Assembly: GCA_032433765.1 (NCBI GenBank)
Contig: JAVIAB010000051.1
Location: forward strand, 83,405,973-83,469,972
DNA from: Megaustenia siamemsis
Lineage: Eukaryota > Mollusca > Gastropoda > Stylommatophora > Ariophantidae
Length of the DNA stretch: 64,000 bases
Direction of reading: 5' to 3'
The position numbers were made by a program, and so were the translations under genes. Below are positions 39,590 to 52,045 of the stretch, piece after piece; position 1 is the stretch's first letter, and every line of letters starts with the position of its first letter. Below the pieces are notes generated by a model that was given only the letters and a program-made list of their open reading frames with translations, was not told the origin of the DNA and searched no databases.

Positions 39590-41030
39590 GTCTCTTTATC
39601 GAAGTTTGGCTACCATGGAGCTTCGTCTGTTGCCTTGATGGTGACGTCACATGTTCACCTGATGTTAGTTCACTTTAGTCCTTGCCTGTATTTGCTTCGT
39701 CTACCTTGTATTTCCCCTCCAATAAAACACTTTGTAGTTCATTGCGTCTCTTCAGGTATCAACAGCCCTAGATTTATCTTGTCCGACCTGTGCTAAATAG
39801 TTCATTTCTCATTTTTCCCTTTTTCAGAACTTCATTTTTTTTTCTGTCCATCAATTTTTTCCTATTCTTCCATAATTCCAAAACTGTTTTTCCTTTTTTT
39901 TTAAATAACTTGCAAAGTTCAGCACCAAACAGGAATATTAACTTAATATAACACTTAGTTATATATACTTTCTTATTCTCAATTATTGTTTTGATGTTAT
40001 TTACTTTGATGTGTCTACATTTTTCATGTTGTTAAAAGTGATTTTTTTCCCATTCATATTCAGTGTTTTTTTCTGTCCTGCATTTCTATTAGTAGTTATA
40101 ACTTGTTGTATTATTATATTATATTCTTAAGCTCACTGTAGGTTTTTTTCCATCTACTTTGATATTCAATTGTAGGTTTTGTATGTTGTCCCTGTTTATT
40201 ACTGTAGCTTTAGTTTTGTTAATATTAACATCTAATACATAATCATTGATTGTCTTGTTTATTTTTTTGACTAGTTGTAGTTCTTGTATTACTGCCATTA
40301 ATACAGTATCATCTACAGATCTTGGGTTATTAATTTCTCAGCCAAAGATGTTTAAATTACTATTTCAATGATGTCTTTCAAAAATATGTGAAATGAACGC
40401 AGCTCTTTCCTACTTCTCTCTTAATATCAATAGATGCAGAGATATTCTGATACATCTAATCACTGCAGTCTGCTCCCGATATAAGTTACATATCAGTTTT
40501 ATGTCTGCATCGTTAAGATGTTATTTTAAAGACATTTATCAGTTGTTTATGGTGCACTTTGCTAGAAGTTTCGGTTAAATCTATGAATCATGTATACAAA
40601 CGTTTCTTTTCGTTTGTGTTTTTTTTTTCTATTAACACCCTGATCCAAAAGATAACTTCTCTTGTCCCATTTTCCCCCCTTATTCGAATTATTGTTACAT
40701 TAACTGTTATTAATGATATCTGAATTCTTCCCTGTGTAACTTTCAGCTTGAGTTTGATTATGTGGCTCATCAAGCCAATGACAGGCCTCATAAACCTTCT
40801 CTATTGATTGCTATATTAATCATGGCCTGTGCATTTGTTGATATTATCTGCTCACCGCTTTCTCTGTATACCTCTCCTTCTTCTCTCATAGTTCCTTGTA
40901 GAATGATCTTTGTCAGGCAAGATGATCGAGATACGTGACCAAACCATTTCATGTTGCGTTTTTTTGCAAAAGTCAAAAGATCATCATTGCTCTGATTACG
41001 TGTAGTTTTGTGTGTGAAATGTTTCATTCA
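39590..41030 (-). mobile_element. degraded LINE sequence
   Basis: The minus strand contains an eroded LINE of the 7215/51556 family (GGCTACCATGGAGC, GCACCAAACAGGAATATT; RT remnants near 40440-40570). At 40788-41027 there is a C-terminal piece reading NDDLLTFAKKRNMKWFGHVS, RSSCLTKIILQGTMREEGEV. Frames are broken throughout. Confidence 0.7.
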
Positions 41031-41110
41031 TGATACGATCTAAGTAAGAGATGCACACAACCTCACTACATCATTTCGTCTCATCTCCATAGCTTGTGTT
41101 TTCTTCTGTA

Positions 41111-41361
41111 AGTAAAGTACCCCCGTCACGCCAAGTGGCGTATAGGGAAATATGGTGTTAGTGACCCTGTATTTTACAGACCTTCAGCACATGATTTTTG
41201 GGGTAATGTGGTCAGTATTACGCCCGTGCTGCTTTACTTTCCCAGAAAAAAATCCGGTACCCATTTAAAGCTGGGTGAACCCGGAGCCGTCGGTTGGGAT
41301 CGAACCCTACCCCTTGTCCGTGGTAGTCCAGCTCACTAACCACTGAGCTATCGCGGCTCCC
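41111..41361 (-). mobile_element. tRNA-derived SINE, complete with 13-bp target duplication
   Basis: Minus-strand SINE of 251 bp. The head reads GGGAGCCGCGATAGCTCAGT with A-box at 41340-41350 and B-box GGTTCGATCCC at 41296-41306. The body includes AAATGGGTACCGGATTTTTT and the tail contains the conserved GGCGTGACGGGGGTACTTTA. GTTTTCTTCTGTA flanks it on both sides (41098-41110 and 41362-41374). Other copies lie at 1-60, 37893-38315 and 56853-57268. Confidence 0.92.
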
Positions 41362-41374
41362 GTTTTCTTCTGTA

Positions 41375-41865
41375 GCTCTGATTATACCCAAGTAACTCAA
41401 GAATCGTCATGTAGATACAACCATTCCACTAGAAAGAGCAAACATCTTAGTTCTACAGGAATTTGGATTCAACCATTGGAATAGATGAAATGAGTGAATG
41501 AAAATGTTGGAAAGAGTAATTCATCGGCAGGAGATAGAAGCATTGCCATGCACGCCGCTCTTTGTTTCCTTATAAGAGGTATCTTAGGGAGAATCAAGAA
41601 TGATATAAAGCTACCGCTTCCCTACCCCATTAACCATCAATTGTTAAAATATCGTATCATTAATCAGCAACTATTCAACTTTAACAATTAATGAAATAGA
41701 ACAGCCATCAATAACAATTAATTCTCAACCACTATATCATATCAATTGTCTCCTCAATATACAACTCGTATCAATATTGCTGGAGGTGGAAAAAAGTAGA
41801 CTTTCGTTGTTATGTTTTTGACTCATATTTTATACAAGTGCATTGTTTTTCCATGTCTCTGACTT
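41375..41865. other. unique spacer, nothing recognised
   Basis: About 490 bp. The first 30 bp continue the site into which the SINE inserted; the rest is AT-rich without a gene. Confidence 0.5.
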
Positions 41866-43150
41866 TGCTTGTATACAATCTTTGTCCAGTTCTTTCACTT
41901 AGCTTTTTTACAATCTTTGTCCAGTTCTCTGACTTTGCTTTGCTTTTATACAATCTTTGTCCAGGTCTCTAACTTTGCTTTTACATTCTTTGTCCAGGTC
42001 TTTGACTTTGCTTTTATAGAATCGTTGTCCAGGTCTCTGACTTTGTTTTTATACATTCTTTGTCCAAGTCTTTGACTTTGCTTTTATACATTCTTTGTCC
42101 AGGTCTCTAACTTTGCTTTTATACATCCTTTGTCCAGGTCTTTGACTTTGCTTTTATACAATCTTTGTCCAGGTCTCTAACTTTGCTTTTATACAATCTT
42201 TGTCCAGGTCTCTAACTTTGCTTTTATACAATCTTTGTCCAGGTCTCTAACTTTGCTTTTATACAATCTTTGTCCAGGTCTCTAACTTTGCTTTTATACA
42301 TTCTTTGTCCAGGTCTCTAACTTTGCTTTTATACATTCTTTGTCCAGGTCTCTAACTTTGCTTTTATACATTCTTTGTCCAGGTCTCTAACTTTGCTTTT
42401 ATACAATCTTTGTCCAGGTCTCTAACTTTGCTTTTATATAATCTTTGTCCAGGTCTCTAACTTTGCTTTTATACATTCTTTGTCCAGGTCTTTGACTTTG
42501 CTTTTATACAATCTTTGTTTAGGTCTTTGACTTTGCTTTTATACATTCTTTGTCCAGGTCTTTGACTTTGCTTTTATACATTCTTTGTCCAGGTCTTTGA
42601 CTTTGCTTTTATGCAATCTTTGTCCAGGTCTTTGACTTTGCTTTTATACTTTCTTTGTTCAGGCCTTTGACTTTGCTTTTATACGATCTTTGTCCAGGTC
42701 TTTGACTTTGCTTTTATACATTCTTTGTCCAGGTCTTTGACTTTGCTTTTATACAATCTTTGTCCAGGTCTTTGACTTTGCTTTTATACTTTCTTTGTTC
42801 AGGCCTTTGACTTTGCTTTTATACGATCTTTGTCCAGGTCTTTGACTTTGCTTTTATACGATCTTTGTCCAGGTCTGTAACTTTGGTAACTTTGCTTTTA
42901 TAGAATCTTTGTCCAGGTCTGTAACTTTGGTAACTTTGCTTTTATACGATCTTTGTCCAGGTCTGTAACTTTGGTAACTTTGCTTTTATAGAATCTTTGT
43001 CCAGGTCTGTAACTTTGGTAACTTTGCTTTTATAGAATCTTTGTCCAGGTCTCTGACTCTGATTCTATATAATCTCTGTCCAGGTCTCTGACTCTGATTC
43101 TATATAATCTCTGTCCAGGTCTCTGACTTTGATTCTATATTATCTCTGTC
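41866..43150. repeat. 35-bp minisatellite, about 36 copies
   Basis: Units CTTTGCTTTTATACAATCTT plus TGTCCAGGTCTCTAA (35 bp). Blocks differ by TCTCTAA versus TCTTTGA, and near 42860-43030 a longer variant adds GTAACTTTGGTAA. One block near 42615-42700 is repeated at 42760-42845. The period is not a multiple of 3. Confidence 0.94.
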
Positions 43151-44435
43151 CTTGTCAGAACATTTCTAGTGAGAGTTGTCCTGATCATATACACTTTTTT
43201 TCTTTAGCAAGAAATAAAAGAACATTATTTTTCAGAATTTTCAGTGACTAATACTTCACTGAAATCGATTTGAATATGTTACTTGAATTAATTAAATTGA
43301 TTGACTGATTAATTCATTAACTGATTAATTGTTTATGATAAGAAATCGACATCACTGACAAATCCATGTGTTCGGTCCAGTTTATTATAGACCAAATGTT
43401 AAACATTCTGTGACGTGTTAGTTGCGAATACTCCTTACTCTTTCTCTCACTTCTTTATCAGTTCTATATCCCCATCAGTTATAGCCGAAGTCACCAAGAT
43501 ATATATATCTCCAGTTTCTATCTTTCATCCATGTTTTAAGATCATTTACCATCAATTATTTTAAGAGCAGTGCATCCCCTCGTTAATCTCTACGAATAGT
43601 CTGTGATATAAAATATAGATCAATAACCATCAATGTATTTGGCCGGAACAATGAATAAGTTGGTCTGCAACACTGAACGTTAATTCAACTAATCTAAAAC
43701 AAAAGAGTACATACAGATTTCTACGGATATCAATAAGTGGCTTTGAAGAAAAAAATTAAAAGAGAAAATAATAAACAGTGTGAGCTGTAGATCAGGATCT
43801 ACCACACTGACATGGCAACAATTACTGCCAATTCGGTTAACTTTATATTATTAACCGCAATACCGACGAGCTGTGCAAATAGATTATGACTACCATCTAG
43901 ATCAGCGTTGTTGTGGACAACAGTCCACAGAAGATGATCGATGACAATGAGCTAATCGATACATTCAATGACTATCATTATGATTTTTACGTCAATGATG
44001 CCTCTTATTTTCACTCAAATTTGCATACCGAGGTTGGTCTGTTTTTCAAGACTAATATTTAAAGTCGCTTTTACATTTTCTTCTTTCTCTTGCCTTTCTT
44101 TTCTTGCCTTGCATCTACTGTTTACCCGACTGATTAATATTGGAGACAATTATGTTGTGTAATGCCCTATGTATATAATTATATATACATATATATTAAC
44201 ATAGAATTATGGGAAAGTACTAGTCAAATCAAATCTCACACTGTTTATTATTTTCTCTTAATTTTTTTTTAGAGACAATGGCTGCGATCTCCAACTAGCA
44301 CAGTCACTGCCAAGAAGGAAAGGAATTACAAACTACCTTCTTATGTTGTCTAGAATAATTATGTCAAAACACAATATGTACAGCTAACGACGTTAATGGG
44401 GACTCCACAGCTACCTCGTCCAGTAGGTGCGTCAT
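43151..44435. other. unique region, nothing recognised
   Basis: About 1.3 kb of AT-rich single-copy sequence with a short TA run near 44170-44195. No gene, repeat or RNA was recognised. Confidence 0.5.
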
Positions 44436-44439
44436 GTGC

Positions 44440-46340
44440 TACAGGTGATACCCGATCGTCATCAAGCTACTGTATGCAAGATCAAAAATAAAGAGACACT
44501 AGCAATAGGAACTTGGAACATTAGATCAGCATTCCAGGTTGGAAAACTAGAAAACATCAGCCAAGAAATGAAGAGAATGAAATTGAACATCTTGGGACTA
44601 TGTGAAATGAGATGGAAAGGAGCAGGATTATTACAACGCGACAGTGGAAATGTAATTTACTCTTGGGGAACCACACACGAAAGAGATGTAGGCATCATGT
44701 TGAATAAAAGAAAGAAGCAAAACAGTGAAGGGATTTTGGCCAGTACCAGATAGAATTTTGCTAGTAAAATTGATAAAGATAAAGGTAAAGTACGAGACTT
44801 GAACCGGCGTCTTAGCACGCGAGTTTACACCCATATGTGCTCGGCCGCCTATCCAGAAAATGTTCGGAGATTTCTGTATAGTGTCGCCTCAAGCATCGAA
44901 ACTCAGATGCGAAGCAACATTCCTCACCTTCCCAGGGTAATACCCTGGTACCCATTTCTGCCAACGGCTGGGTCGACCGTGGGGGTATTTTTTTTCCAAC
45001 CACGAGTACAATTCACACTGCTCCCTGCGGGAATCGAACACGGGTTGTCCGAACGCCGGTAGTCCAGTCGGGTGGTTTTCCCAACTCGGCTACCGAGGCC
45101 CCCTAGTAGTAAAATTGAGAGATAGACCAATGGATATCAACATAATTCAAGCTTATGCACCAACAAGTAATAGAGAAGAAGAATGCATTGACACTTTTTA
45201 TAACGAACTAGAGATGACCATGGAACAGTGTAAATCCCAAGAAATTATTATATTAGGGGATTTCAATGCAAAGGTAGGAACAGCTAAAGTGCAGAATGTG
45301 ACTGGGGGGGGGGGGGGGCATGACCTTGGAGAGATGAATGATAGAGGGAATAGATTGATAGATTGGGCAAAGATACATGAAATGATCATAGGTAACACCT
45401 GGTTCAAACAACACCCTAGACAACTATGTACATTGCAAAGCCCAGAAAAAAATGTACACAATCAAATTGATTTTATACTGGTACAGAGAAGATTCAGGAA
45501 TGGGTTAACATAGGTTAAAACAAGGCCAGGAGCAGATTCAACAAACATCAAAAGAAGTAATACCAGTGGCTAAAAAAAAAATAAACAAAAAGAAATGGAT
45601 GACAGAAGAAATATTAGAACTAATGAACGAAAGACGAAAACATAAGAAAGAAGAATAGACATACAAATTATTGCACAAAGAGATCCAAAACAAATGCACA
45701 GAGGCAAAGGAAGGATGGTTAAAGCAGAAATGTGAAGAAATGAAAAATCAACAAAAGAAAGACACACAATTTATGCACAATCAATGAAATGAATTAACAG
45801 GAAGAAAAGAAGTTAACGTTTCAATAGGTATGAAATCATAGGAAGAAAATATAATAATGGGACAGGAGAAGATAATGGAAAGATGGGCAGAATATATCGG
45901 TCTACTCTATGATGATGAAAGACCAGAATTAAACAATTCAAATGAAGACACAGGACCACCAATAATGCAGAGTGAAATGGAGGCAATTCAACACAGAGGT
46001 TTTTCTTTCAAAGAGGCAAAGAAAGCTCCAGGCCCCGACAAGATAACAATCGAAGAGGTAAATGCATTAGGAGAGCTGGGAAAACAAGTCATAACAAAAT
46101 TACTCAATGACATATATAACACTGGACAAATACCCGAAGATCTACTAAAATCTATCTCTGTAGCCACACCGAAGAAGTCAGGCGCCACTGATTGTGAAGA
46201 CCATTGCACTATTAGTCTCATGAGCCATATGACGAAAATATTACTAAGAATCATCGTGAGACGTGAGGCCAAATCTGAAACAAGTGCAACGCGTCAAGTA
46301 CTTGAGCACAATAATAACATCAGATAAAAAAAAATGCACC
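44440..46340 (+). mobile_element. LINE with endonuclease and partial reverse transcriptase
   Basis: 44427-44753 opens with the apurinic-like endonuclease of a LINE (LAIGTWNIRSAFQVGKLENI, NILGLCEMRWKGAG). After a SINE insertion, 45115-45513 continues it (DINIIQAYAPTSNREEECID, IIILGDFNAKVG, NQIDFILVQRRFR). 45857-46327 starts the RT region (KKAPGPDKITIEEVNALG, GQIPEDLLKSISVATPKKSG). The RT catalytic motifs are deleted. A run of G near 45306 may shift the frame. Non-autonomous. Confidence 0.85.
44774..45106 (-). mobile_element. second tRNA-derived SINE family, inserted in the LINE
   Basis: 333-bp minus-strand SINE. The head reads GGGGCCTCGGTAGCCGAGTT with A-box TAGCCGAGTTGG (45081-45092) and B-box GTTCGATTCCC (45029-45039), a tRNA-Leu/Ser-like layout. 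The tail is an ATAAAG repeat. The 12-bp TAGTAAAATTGA is duplicated at 44762-44773 and 45107-45118. Confidence 0.9.
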
Positions 46341-46915
46341 ACAGAAATAAAAAGCAGAATAGCTCAGGCCAAAATAACATTTCAGAAAATAAAAAATATC
46401 TTATGCAATAAATGTATGTCAAAAGAAGTGAGAAAGAGAGTTTATCGGTGCTATATACAACCAATTCTGATCTATGGAAGCAAATCATGGACAGTAGACA
46501 AACAAATGAAAAGACCACAGAGATGGGATTTCTCAGAAGAATGTTGAAAGTTCCCTGGACAAACGAGGAATTCTGAAAGAGGCCAACACAAAAAGGGAGC
46601 CCCTAAAAAGTATCAGAAAAAACAATCAACATTTTTTCGGGCACATCATGAGAAGAGGAAAGTTGGAATACTTGGTTACAACTGGCAAAATAAAAGGAAA
46701 GGGAGATCGCGGACGACAAAGAGAGAAAATACTAGATAGCTTGGTGTAAAAAAAGACGAAGAGGGAGAGCAAAATAATCTGAGAGAAGTAGACGGAGGCA
46801 GAGGTGAAACTGATGGGGAAGACATGGAATGATCTTAAAAGAATGGCAAGAAACATAACTGACTGGAAAGTGTTTGTTGAAGACCTGTGCTCCACATGGA
46901 GCTGAAAAGTAGAAG
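46263..46915 (+). mobile_element. LINE C-terminal pieces, chimeric
   Basis: 46263-46547 reads VKYLSTIITSDKKKCTTEIK, then VYRCYIQPILIYGSKSWTVD. Through about 46740 a shifted frame gives HIMRRGKLEYLVTTGKIKGK. At 46790-46915 the 3' end belongs to another LINE family (GACATGGAATGATCTTAAAA, GTTTGTTGAAGACCTGTGCT), the one seen complete at 49676-49775. Two families are therefore joined here. Confidence 0.75.
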
Positions 46916-46929
46916 AATAAGAATATATA

Positions 46930-49775
46930 TATATATAAATTCGCAGTCACAATATCAAACAAATACCAAGTCCTCCAACAACTAGAAAATACAATAAATA
47001 TAGAAGATCATTGGAAACAGGTAAAAGATATATGGAAAGAGACATGCGAAGAAACACTGGGGAAAAGCGAACGCCAGAATAAGGCATGGATGACGGCAGA
47101 GACCCTGGACAAAATTAAAGAAAGAAAGAACAAGAAAGCAGACATAAATAAAAGCAAAACGAGAAGTAATAAAGCCAAGACACAGGAAGCTTACACATAG
47201 GTGAACAAAGAAGTGAGAAGGTACATTAAAAGGGATAAGAGGAAATATATAGATGAACTAGCTAAAGAGGCAGAAGAAGCAGCAAATAAAGGGAATATGA
47301 AAGAACTGTACAACAGCACAAAGAAATTAAGTGGAAAATACAAACAGCTCAATGCTTTTATTGAAGATAAGAAAGGAAATCTGCTTAGTAATATAAGGGA
47401 ACAAATGGAGAGATGGAAAAACTTTTGAATAGACCCGGCTCAAATAATCCTCCAGATATACTACCAGCAGAAGAAGAGTTACACGTTAACTGTGGATAAA
47501 CAAGCAAAGAAGAAATAATGAAAGCCATCAAACTGTTAATAAATGGTAAAGCCACAGGACCAGATGAAATTCCTTTGGAAGCCATCAAAGCAGATAACAC
47601 CTTTACCAAGATGCTACATAATCTATTAGATAAAATTTGGGAGAGGGAAGAAATACCTAAAGACTGGAATGAAGGTTATATGATCAAACTACCAAAGAAA
47701 GGAAGTTTACAGGAGTGCACAAATTATAGGGGAATTATGCTACTTTCAGTGCCAGGGGAAATATTAAGCAGAATCATTCTGGAGAGACTAAAAGAGGTCA
47801 TAGAGAAACATTTGAGAGATGAACAAGCAGGTTTTATGAAGAACAGATCATGTGCTGATCAAATAACTACTCTGCGTATAATAGTTGAACAAAGTTTAGA
47901 ACTAAAATCCCCACTTTATATTGGATTCATAGATTGCGAAAAGGCATTTGATAGTTTATACAGAAGAATGCTTTGGAAGTTGCTGAGTCATTACGGAATC
48001 CCCAATAAAGTGTATTAACCTGATAAAAACAATGTATGAAGGAACGAAATGTAATGTGGTGCATGAAGGACAGCTTACAGAAGCATTTGAAATAAGAACA
48101 GGAGTAAGGCAAGGATGCCTTCTGTCTCCATTTCTCTTTCTACTGGCCATAGATTGGATTATGAAAATAACTCAAAACAACAGAAATGGGATCCAGTGGT
48201 CATTGACCAAACAACTTGATGATTTAGACTTTGCTGATGGCATAGCTCTCCTAACACACAGCCATCAACAGATGCAGGATAAAATGAGTATATTAGATGA
48301 GAGATCACAACAGCTAGGACTAAAGATTAATAGAGATAAGACCAACATTATGAGAATTAATGCAGTTGGCAATAACCAAATAAAACTAGGAGAAATACCT
48401 CTACTAGACGTGCAGTCTTACATATATCTAGGCAGTAATATAGATAAAGAGGGAGGAACAGAAAATGATACCAAAATAAGGATATCAAAAGCAAGAGGAG
48501 CATTTGTTGCACTGGGAAACTTATGGAAAAAACGGAGGAAGCATACAATAGGGTACCATTTGAATATCTCATGCATATGCTTCTCAAACTGGCGGTGCAC
48601 CCCTTCCTCATTAGATGGATCGACGCGGCAATGTTTCAGGGGAAGGTGATACTCAGATGTGGAAGTTGGTCTTCCGAGCCAACATCCATTTGTCCTGGGC
48701 TGCCACAAGGCTCACCATTGTCACCAGTTCTATTTAACGTGTACACAATAACGATCACGGAACAACAGCTGGGTGGGAGGGGAAGAACTATGACTTTTGC
48801 TGATGATACTCTGGAATATCGACAGGGAAGAGACAGACGGGGAATCGCCTCCAAAATGCAAGACGAACTCAATCGCATTTCTTCCTGGTGTGGGGTTTCA
48901 GGTGCCTTGGTTAATCCTAATAAAGCATCAGTTTCATGGTTCTCCCTTAACAATCATATCGTTAATACGACCACACCGGTAGTACGAATGAGAGCTGATG
49001 ATGTAACCAGGGACAAGTTGCTGACATACCTCGGAGTTAAGTTTGATCGCAGCCTGTGTTTTCGGGATCACGTCCGTAACCACGACCGGGTTCTGTTCCC
49101 TACTTTTCCTGTCGAGTGTGACAATACACGAGATAGTGGCCGTGTAAGAAGACTTATCAACCAACATAGAACTGGAGTCGTCAGTCGCTGGACACTGCGG
49201 GAATTGCTGAGGAGGGGATCTGAGCACCTATGGACATGTTCGGAGTGCAATGATGATGACCCGTAAATAACTCAATAGCATATGGAAATCTAAAGAATTT
49301 AGGTTAAATACAAAAATAAATATGTTCAACTCAAATGTTAAGTCGGTCCTATTACATGGCTTTGAAGCATGGAGAACAACAAAATTGACAATCACGAAGA
49401 TACAGACTTTCATTAATGGATGCTTACGCAGAATAAAAGGATGGAAGTGGCAGGACAAAATCACTAACATAGAATTATGGAAATGTACCAGTCAAATACC
49501 AGTGGATAAAGAGATACAGCGAAGACGATGGCGATGGATAGGACACACACTACGGAAGCCAACTGAGAGTATTACACAACATGCCCTTTTTTGGAATCCC
49601 CAGGGGCAAAGACAAAGAGGAAGACCAAGGAATTCTTGGAGAAGACAGATAGACGCAGAGATGAAGATGATGTGGAAGACATGGAATGATCTTAAAAAAA
49701 TTGCAAAAATTAAATTGACTTGGAAAATGTTTGTTGAAGACCTATGTTCCACAGGGAGCTAAAAAGGTAAAAGAA
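46930..49775 (+). mobile_element. LINE (RTE-like) with reverse transcriptase, interrupted
   Basis: Plus-strand LINE. 47201-47428 is a pre-RT region (KKLSGKYKQLNAFIEDKKGN). 47518-48018 carries RT motifs (GKATGPDEIPLEAIK, YMIKLPKKGSLQECTNYRGI, EQAGFMKNRSCADQITTLRI, IGFIDCEKAFDSLYRRML). 48032-48520 continues with RTGVRQGCLLSPFLFLLAID and DFADG, where the second catalytic Asp is replaced by Gly. 49322-49762 gives the C-terminus (KSVLLHGFEAWRTTKLTITK, RRWRWIGHTLRKPTE, RGRPRNSWRRQID). Another LINE is inserted at 48530-49280. The opposite-strand copy at 54440-56180 keeps FADD. The copy is dead because of stops and the active-site change. Confidence 0.88.
48530..49280 (+). mobile_element. 5'-truncated RNase-H-type LINE inserted in another LINE
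   Basis: Frame 48523-49266 includes CPGLPQGSPLSPVLFNVY and MTFADDTLEY (intact FADD), then CGVSGALVNPNKASVSWF and DKLLTYLGVKFDRSLCF. After an internal rearrangement it has the C-terminal SGRVRRLINQHRTGVVSRW shared with 60184-60240. The 8-bp TATGGAAA flanks it (48522-48529 and 49281-49288). A 57-bp stretch (49077-49133) is the reverse complement of 59559-59615, that is, an internal piece of the same family flipped. Confidence 0.85.
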
Positions 49776-49781
49776 GAAGAG

Positions 49782-49782
<1 letters not shown>

Positions 49783-49832
<50 letters not shown>
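49783..49832. repeat. (TA)n microsatellite, LINE tail
   Basis: An alternating TA run follows directly on the LINE 3' end (AAAGAAGAAGAGC). Confidence 0.9.
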
Positions 49833-49833
<1 letters not shown>

Positions 49834-50780
49834 TATGGTTCTTATGTCTTGAAAGTACTGGTCATGCCAAATAGATTTGTAAACATGTTACACGTTGCCA
49901 CGATACGGTCCAAAGTCCCTTCTCAGCCCTAAAAGCTGCTTCATTACATTGACACTTCATGCAAGGTGTCCTAGATCACAGTACAAGCGGAAAAAAACAG
50001 TATTATCTTAGTTTTGCTTTCCCATTCCATATGAACATTCATTTGTATGACGTTTTTTCTTTGATATTTTTTAATTGTGCCTTTTCAAATATTCCAGACT
50101 TGTTCTTGTTTGTCATAAAGAGCTATCATATTCGGAAAATGTCTATTATTTCTAAAGAACCCTTCTGAGTACACATGAAGAATTTATCACAGTGCATGAA
50201 CTCACAAGTACGGGAGAACGTTTTCCCTCCTTCTGAGAAATTAAAAAATTACGGTTCATCTTCACCACTCTAAGAGTTTACAGGGTGTCATGTAACGTAT
50301 TACCTCAGTAACCCCTGCCTTTCCTCTCACTTTCATTTTCAACAGCTACTGTTAACTCATTAACTGCAACATTATTGCACGTATTTGGACAACAATTGTG
50401 AGACTTCAGTTTATGTGAACTAATAATATCACGACTTTTTTCCCAATCGAAATTACATGAACTAATAATGTCACGACATTTTTTTTTCAAAATCCAAATT
50501 ATGTGAACTAATAATGCCACGAGGTTGTTTTCAAGTTATGTGAATTAATAAAATCATGAAGTTTTGTTTTCAATTTATGTGAACTAATAATGTCATGAGG
50601 TTCGAACCTGTAAATACATTTTTCCTTACTAAAACTATCGGAAATGCAAATCCAATAAATGGGAAATGGTTGCACAATATGATGATGCTGTTAAAGGGGA
50701 ATAACACTACATGCACAATGATTCTTTCTAATCATCATGAGCGTTTGAAGATACAGCGTTAACGTATCCTACATGTCATT
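49833..50780. other. unique region with a small tandem repeat
   Basis: No gene recognised. From about 50400 to 50605 a unit with TATGTGAACTAATAATGTCA and a T-run recurs four times with periods of about 55-60 bp. Confidence 0.6.
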
Positions 50781-50784
50781 CTAC

Positions 50785-52045
50785 CATGGTCATACTATAA
50801 CCAGTGATGGGAAATGTGAAACTAAAATAAACTTTAATGTCATGAAAAATATCATCATCATCAAGTACCGGGCCTGCTGGCGTAGGTGATCATGTCACCC
50901 CACAACTTTCGATCTCGGCAGCTATTTATCATTTCTGTTGTTGACCTTATGCCAAGCCATTCTCTTAAGCTGTCTGCTATTATTTTTTCTCTTTGCTTCC
51001 CTCTATCTCTTCGTTCTCTATTTTTTTCAGTTGTTGCAATATATTACAGTTGTTCTTTTCTCATTGCATGGCCAAAAAATGATGATTATTTCTTCCTAAT
51101 ATTGGAAATTAGCTCTCTTTTTGCTTTGACCTCTCTCAGAACATCTCCATTACTCTTCTTAGCTGTCCATGGTACACTCAACATTCTTCTGTAAAACCAC
51201 ATTTCTACAGCCTCCAGTGATTTTCTTGTCGGTTGTCTTATTGTCCATGATTCGCATCCATATGTTAAGACTGGCTCTACGTAACATTTAAGAACTCTTT
51301 TTCTTGTTTTTATTGTAAAAAATGGATTACATAGTATCTTCCTCATTTTTTGGAAAGCTGCTTTTGCCTGAGCCATTCTGCATCTCACCTCTTTTGTACA
51401 TCTTCCGTCTGAGGTTAACAAAGTTCCCAAATATTTAAATTCATTTACCTGTTTTAATATTGTTCCACTTGTCTTTATTTTGCACTGAGGTGATGCCTTT
51501 TTCTTTGTTGTTACCATTATCTCTGTCTTTTTTTTCCTCTTTCTATGAAAAATATACTAACATCAAAACAAGTAACACTAGGGCTAAAACTAAGAATAGC
51601 AAAATGTTATATCTTCTCAACATTCCTACATAGTGCAGAAACACGGACATTAGACAAGAAAACAGAAAAGAAAATTGAAGCTTTTGAAATGTGCATATAT
51701 ATATATAAGAATAGGTAGACTGGGATGGAAATAAAAGAAGACAAACGATGAAGTTTTAAAACAACTAAAAATGAAAAGAGAACTACTAAATACAATTCAA
51801 ACAAAACAAATAAGATTTTTGGGTCATGTTAAAAGACACAACAGCCTACTAAAAGTAATCTTGGAGGGGAATATACAAGGTAAAAGAGGCAGAGGCAAAC
51901 CAAGACTAACATGGGCGAGTAATATCAAAAGAAAAACAAGTCAGCTATGACAACCTGCATCATCAAAGCAAGAGACAGAACAGAATGGCGCTCCAAGGTA
52001 GCCAACCTTCGTTGCGGAGATGGCACTCGATGATGATGATGATAT
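50785..52045 (+). mobile_element. LINE fragment split by another LINE
   Basis: Plus-strand LINE pieces at 50785-50852 (HTITSDGKCETK-like) and 51556-52045 belong together. The second part reads ATCYIFSTFLHSAETRT-like, then LKQLKMKRELLNTIQTKQIR and HNSLLKVILEGN with several stops, ending in an (ATG)n tail at 52020-52042. It is the family of 7215-7656 and 36226-37445. Confidence 0.82.
50853..51544 (-). mobile_element. LINE 3' end nested in the opposite orientation
   Basis: The minus-strand frame 51086-51517 is an unbroken LINE C-terminus (NEFKYLGTLLTSDGRCTKEV, CYVEPVLTYGCESWTIRQPT, VEMWFYRRMLSVPWTAKKSN). Its (GAT)n tail is at 50853-50862. ATGAAAAATAT is duplicated on both sides (50842-50852 and 51545-51555). 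It is the same family as 7657-7856. Confidence 0.9.

Noticed and set aside
41290..41361. Apparent tRNA gene with A and B boxes (minus)
   Set aside because: It continues into a SINE body with tail and a target duplication, and cloverleaf pairing is not maintained; it is a SINE head.
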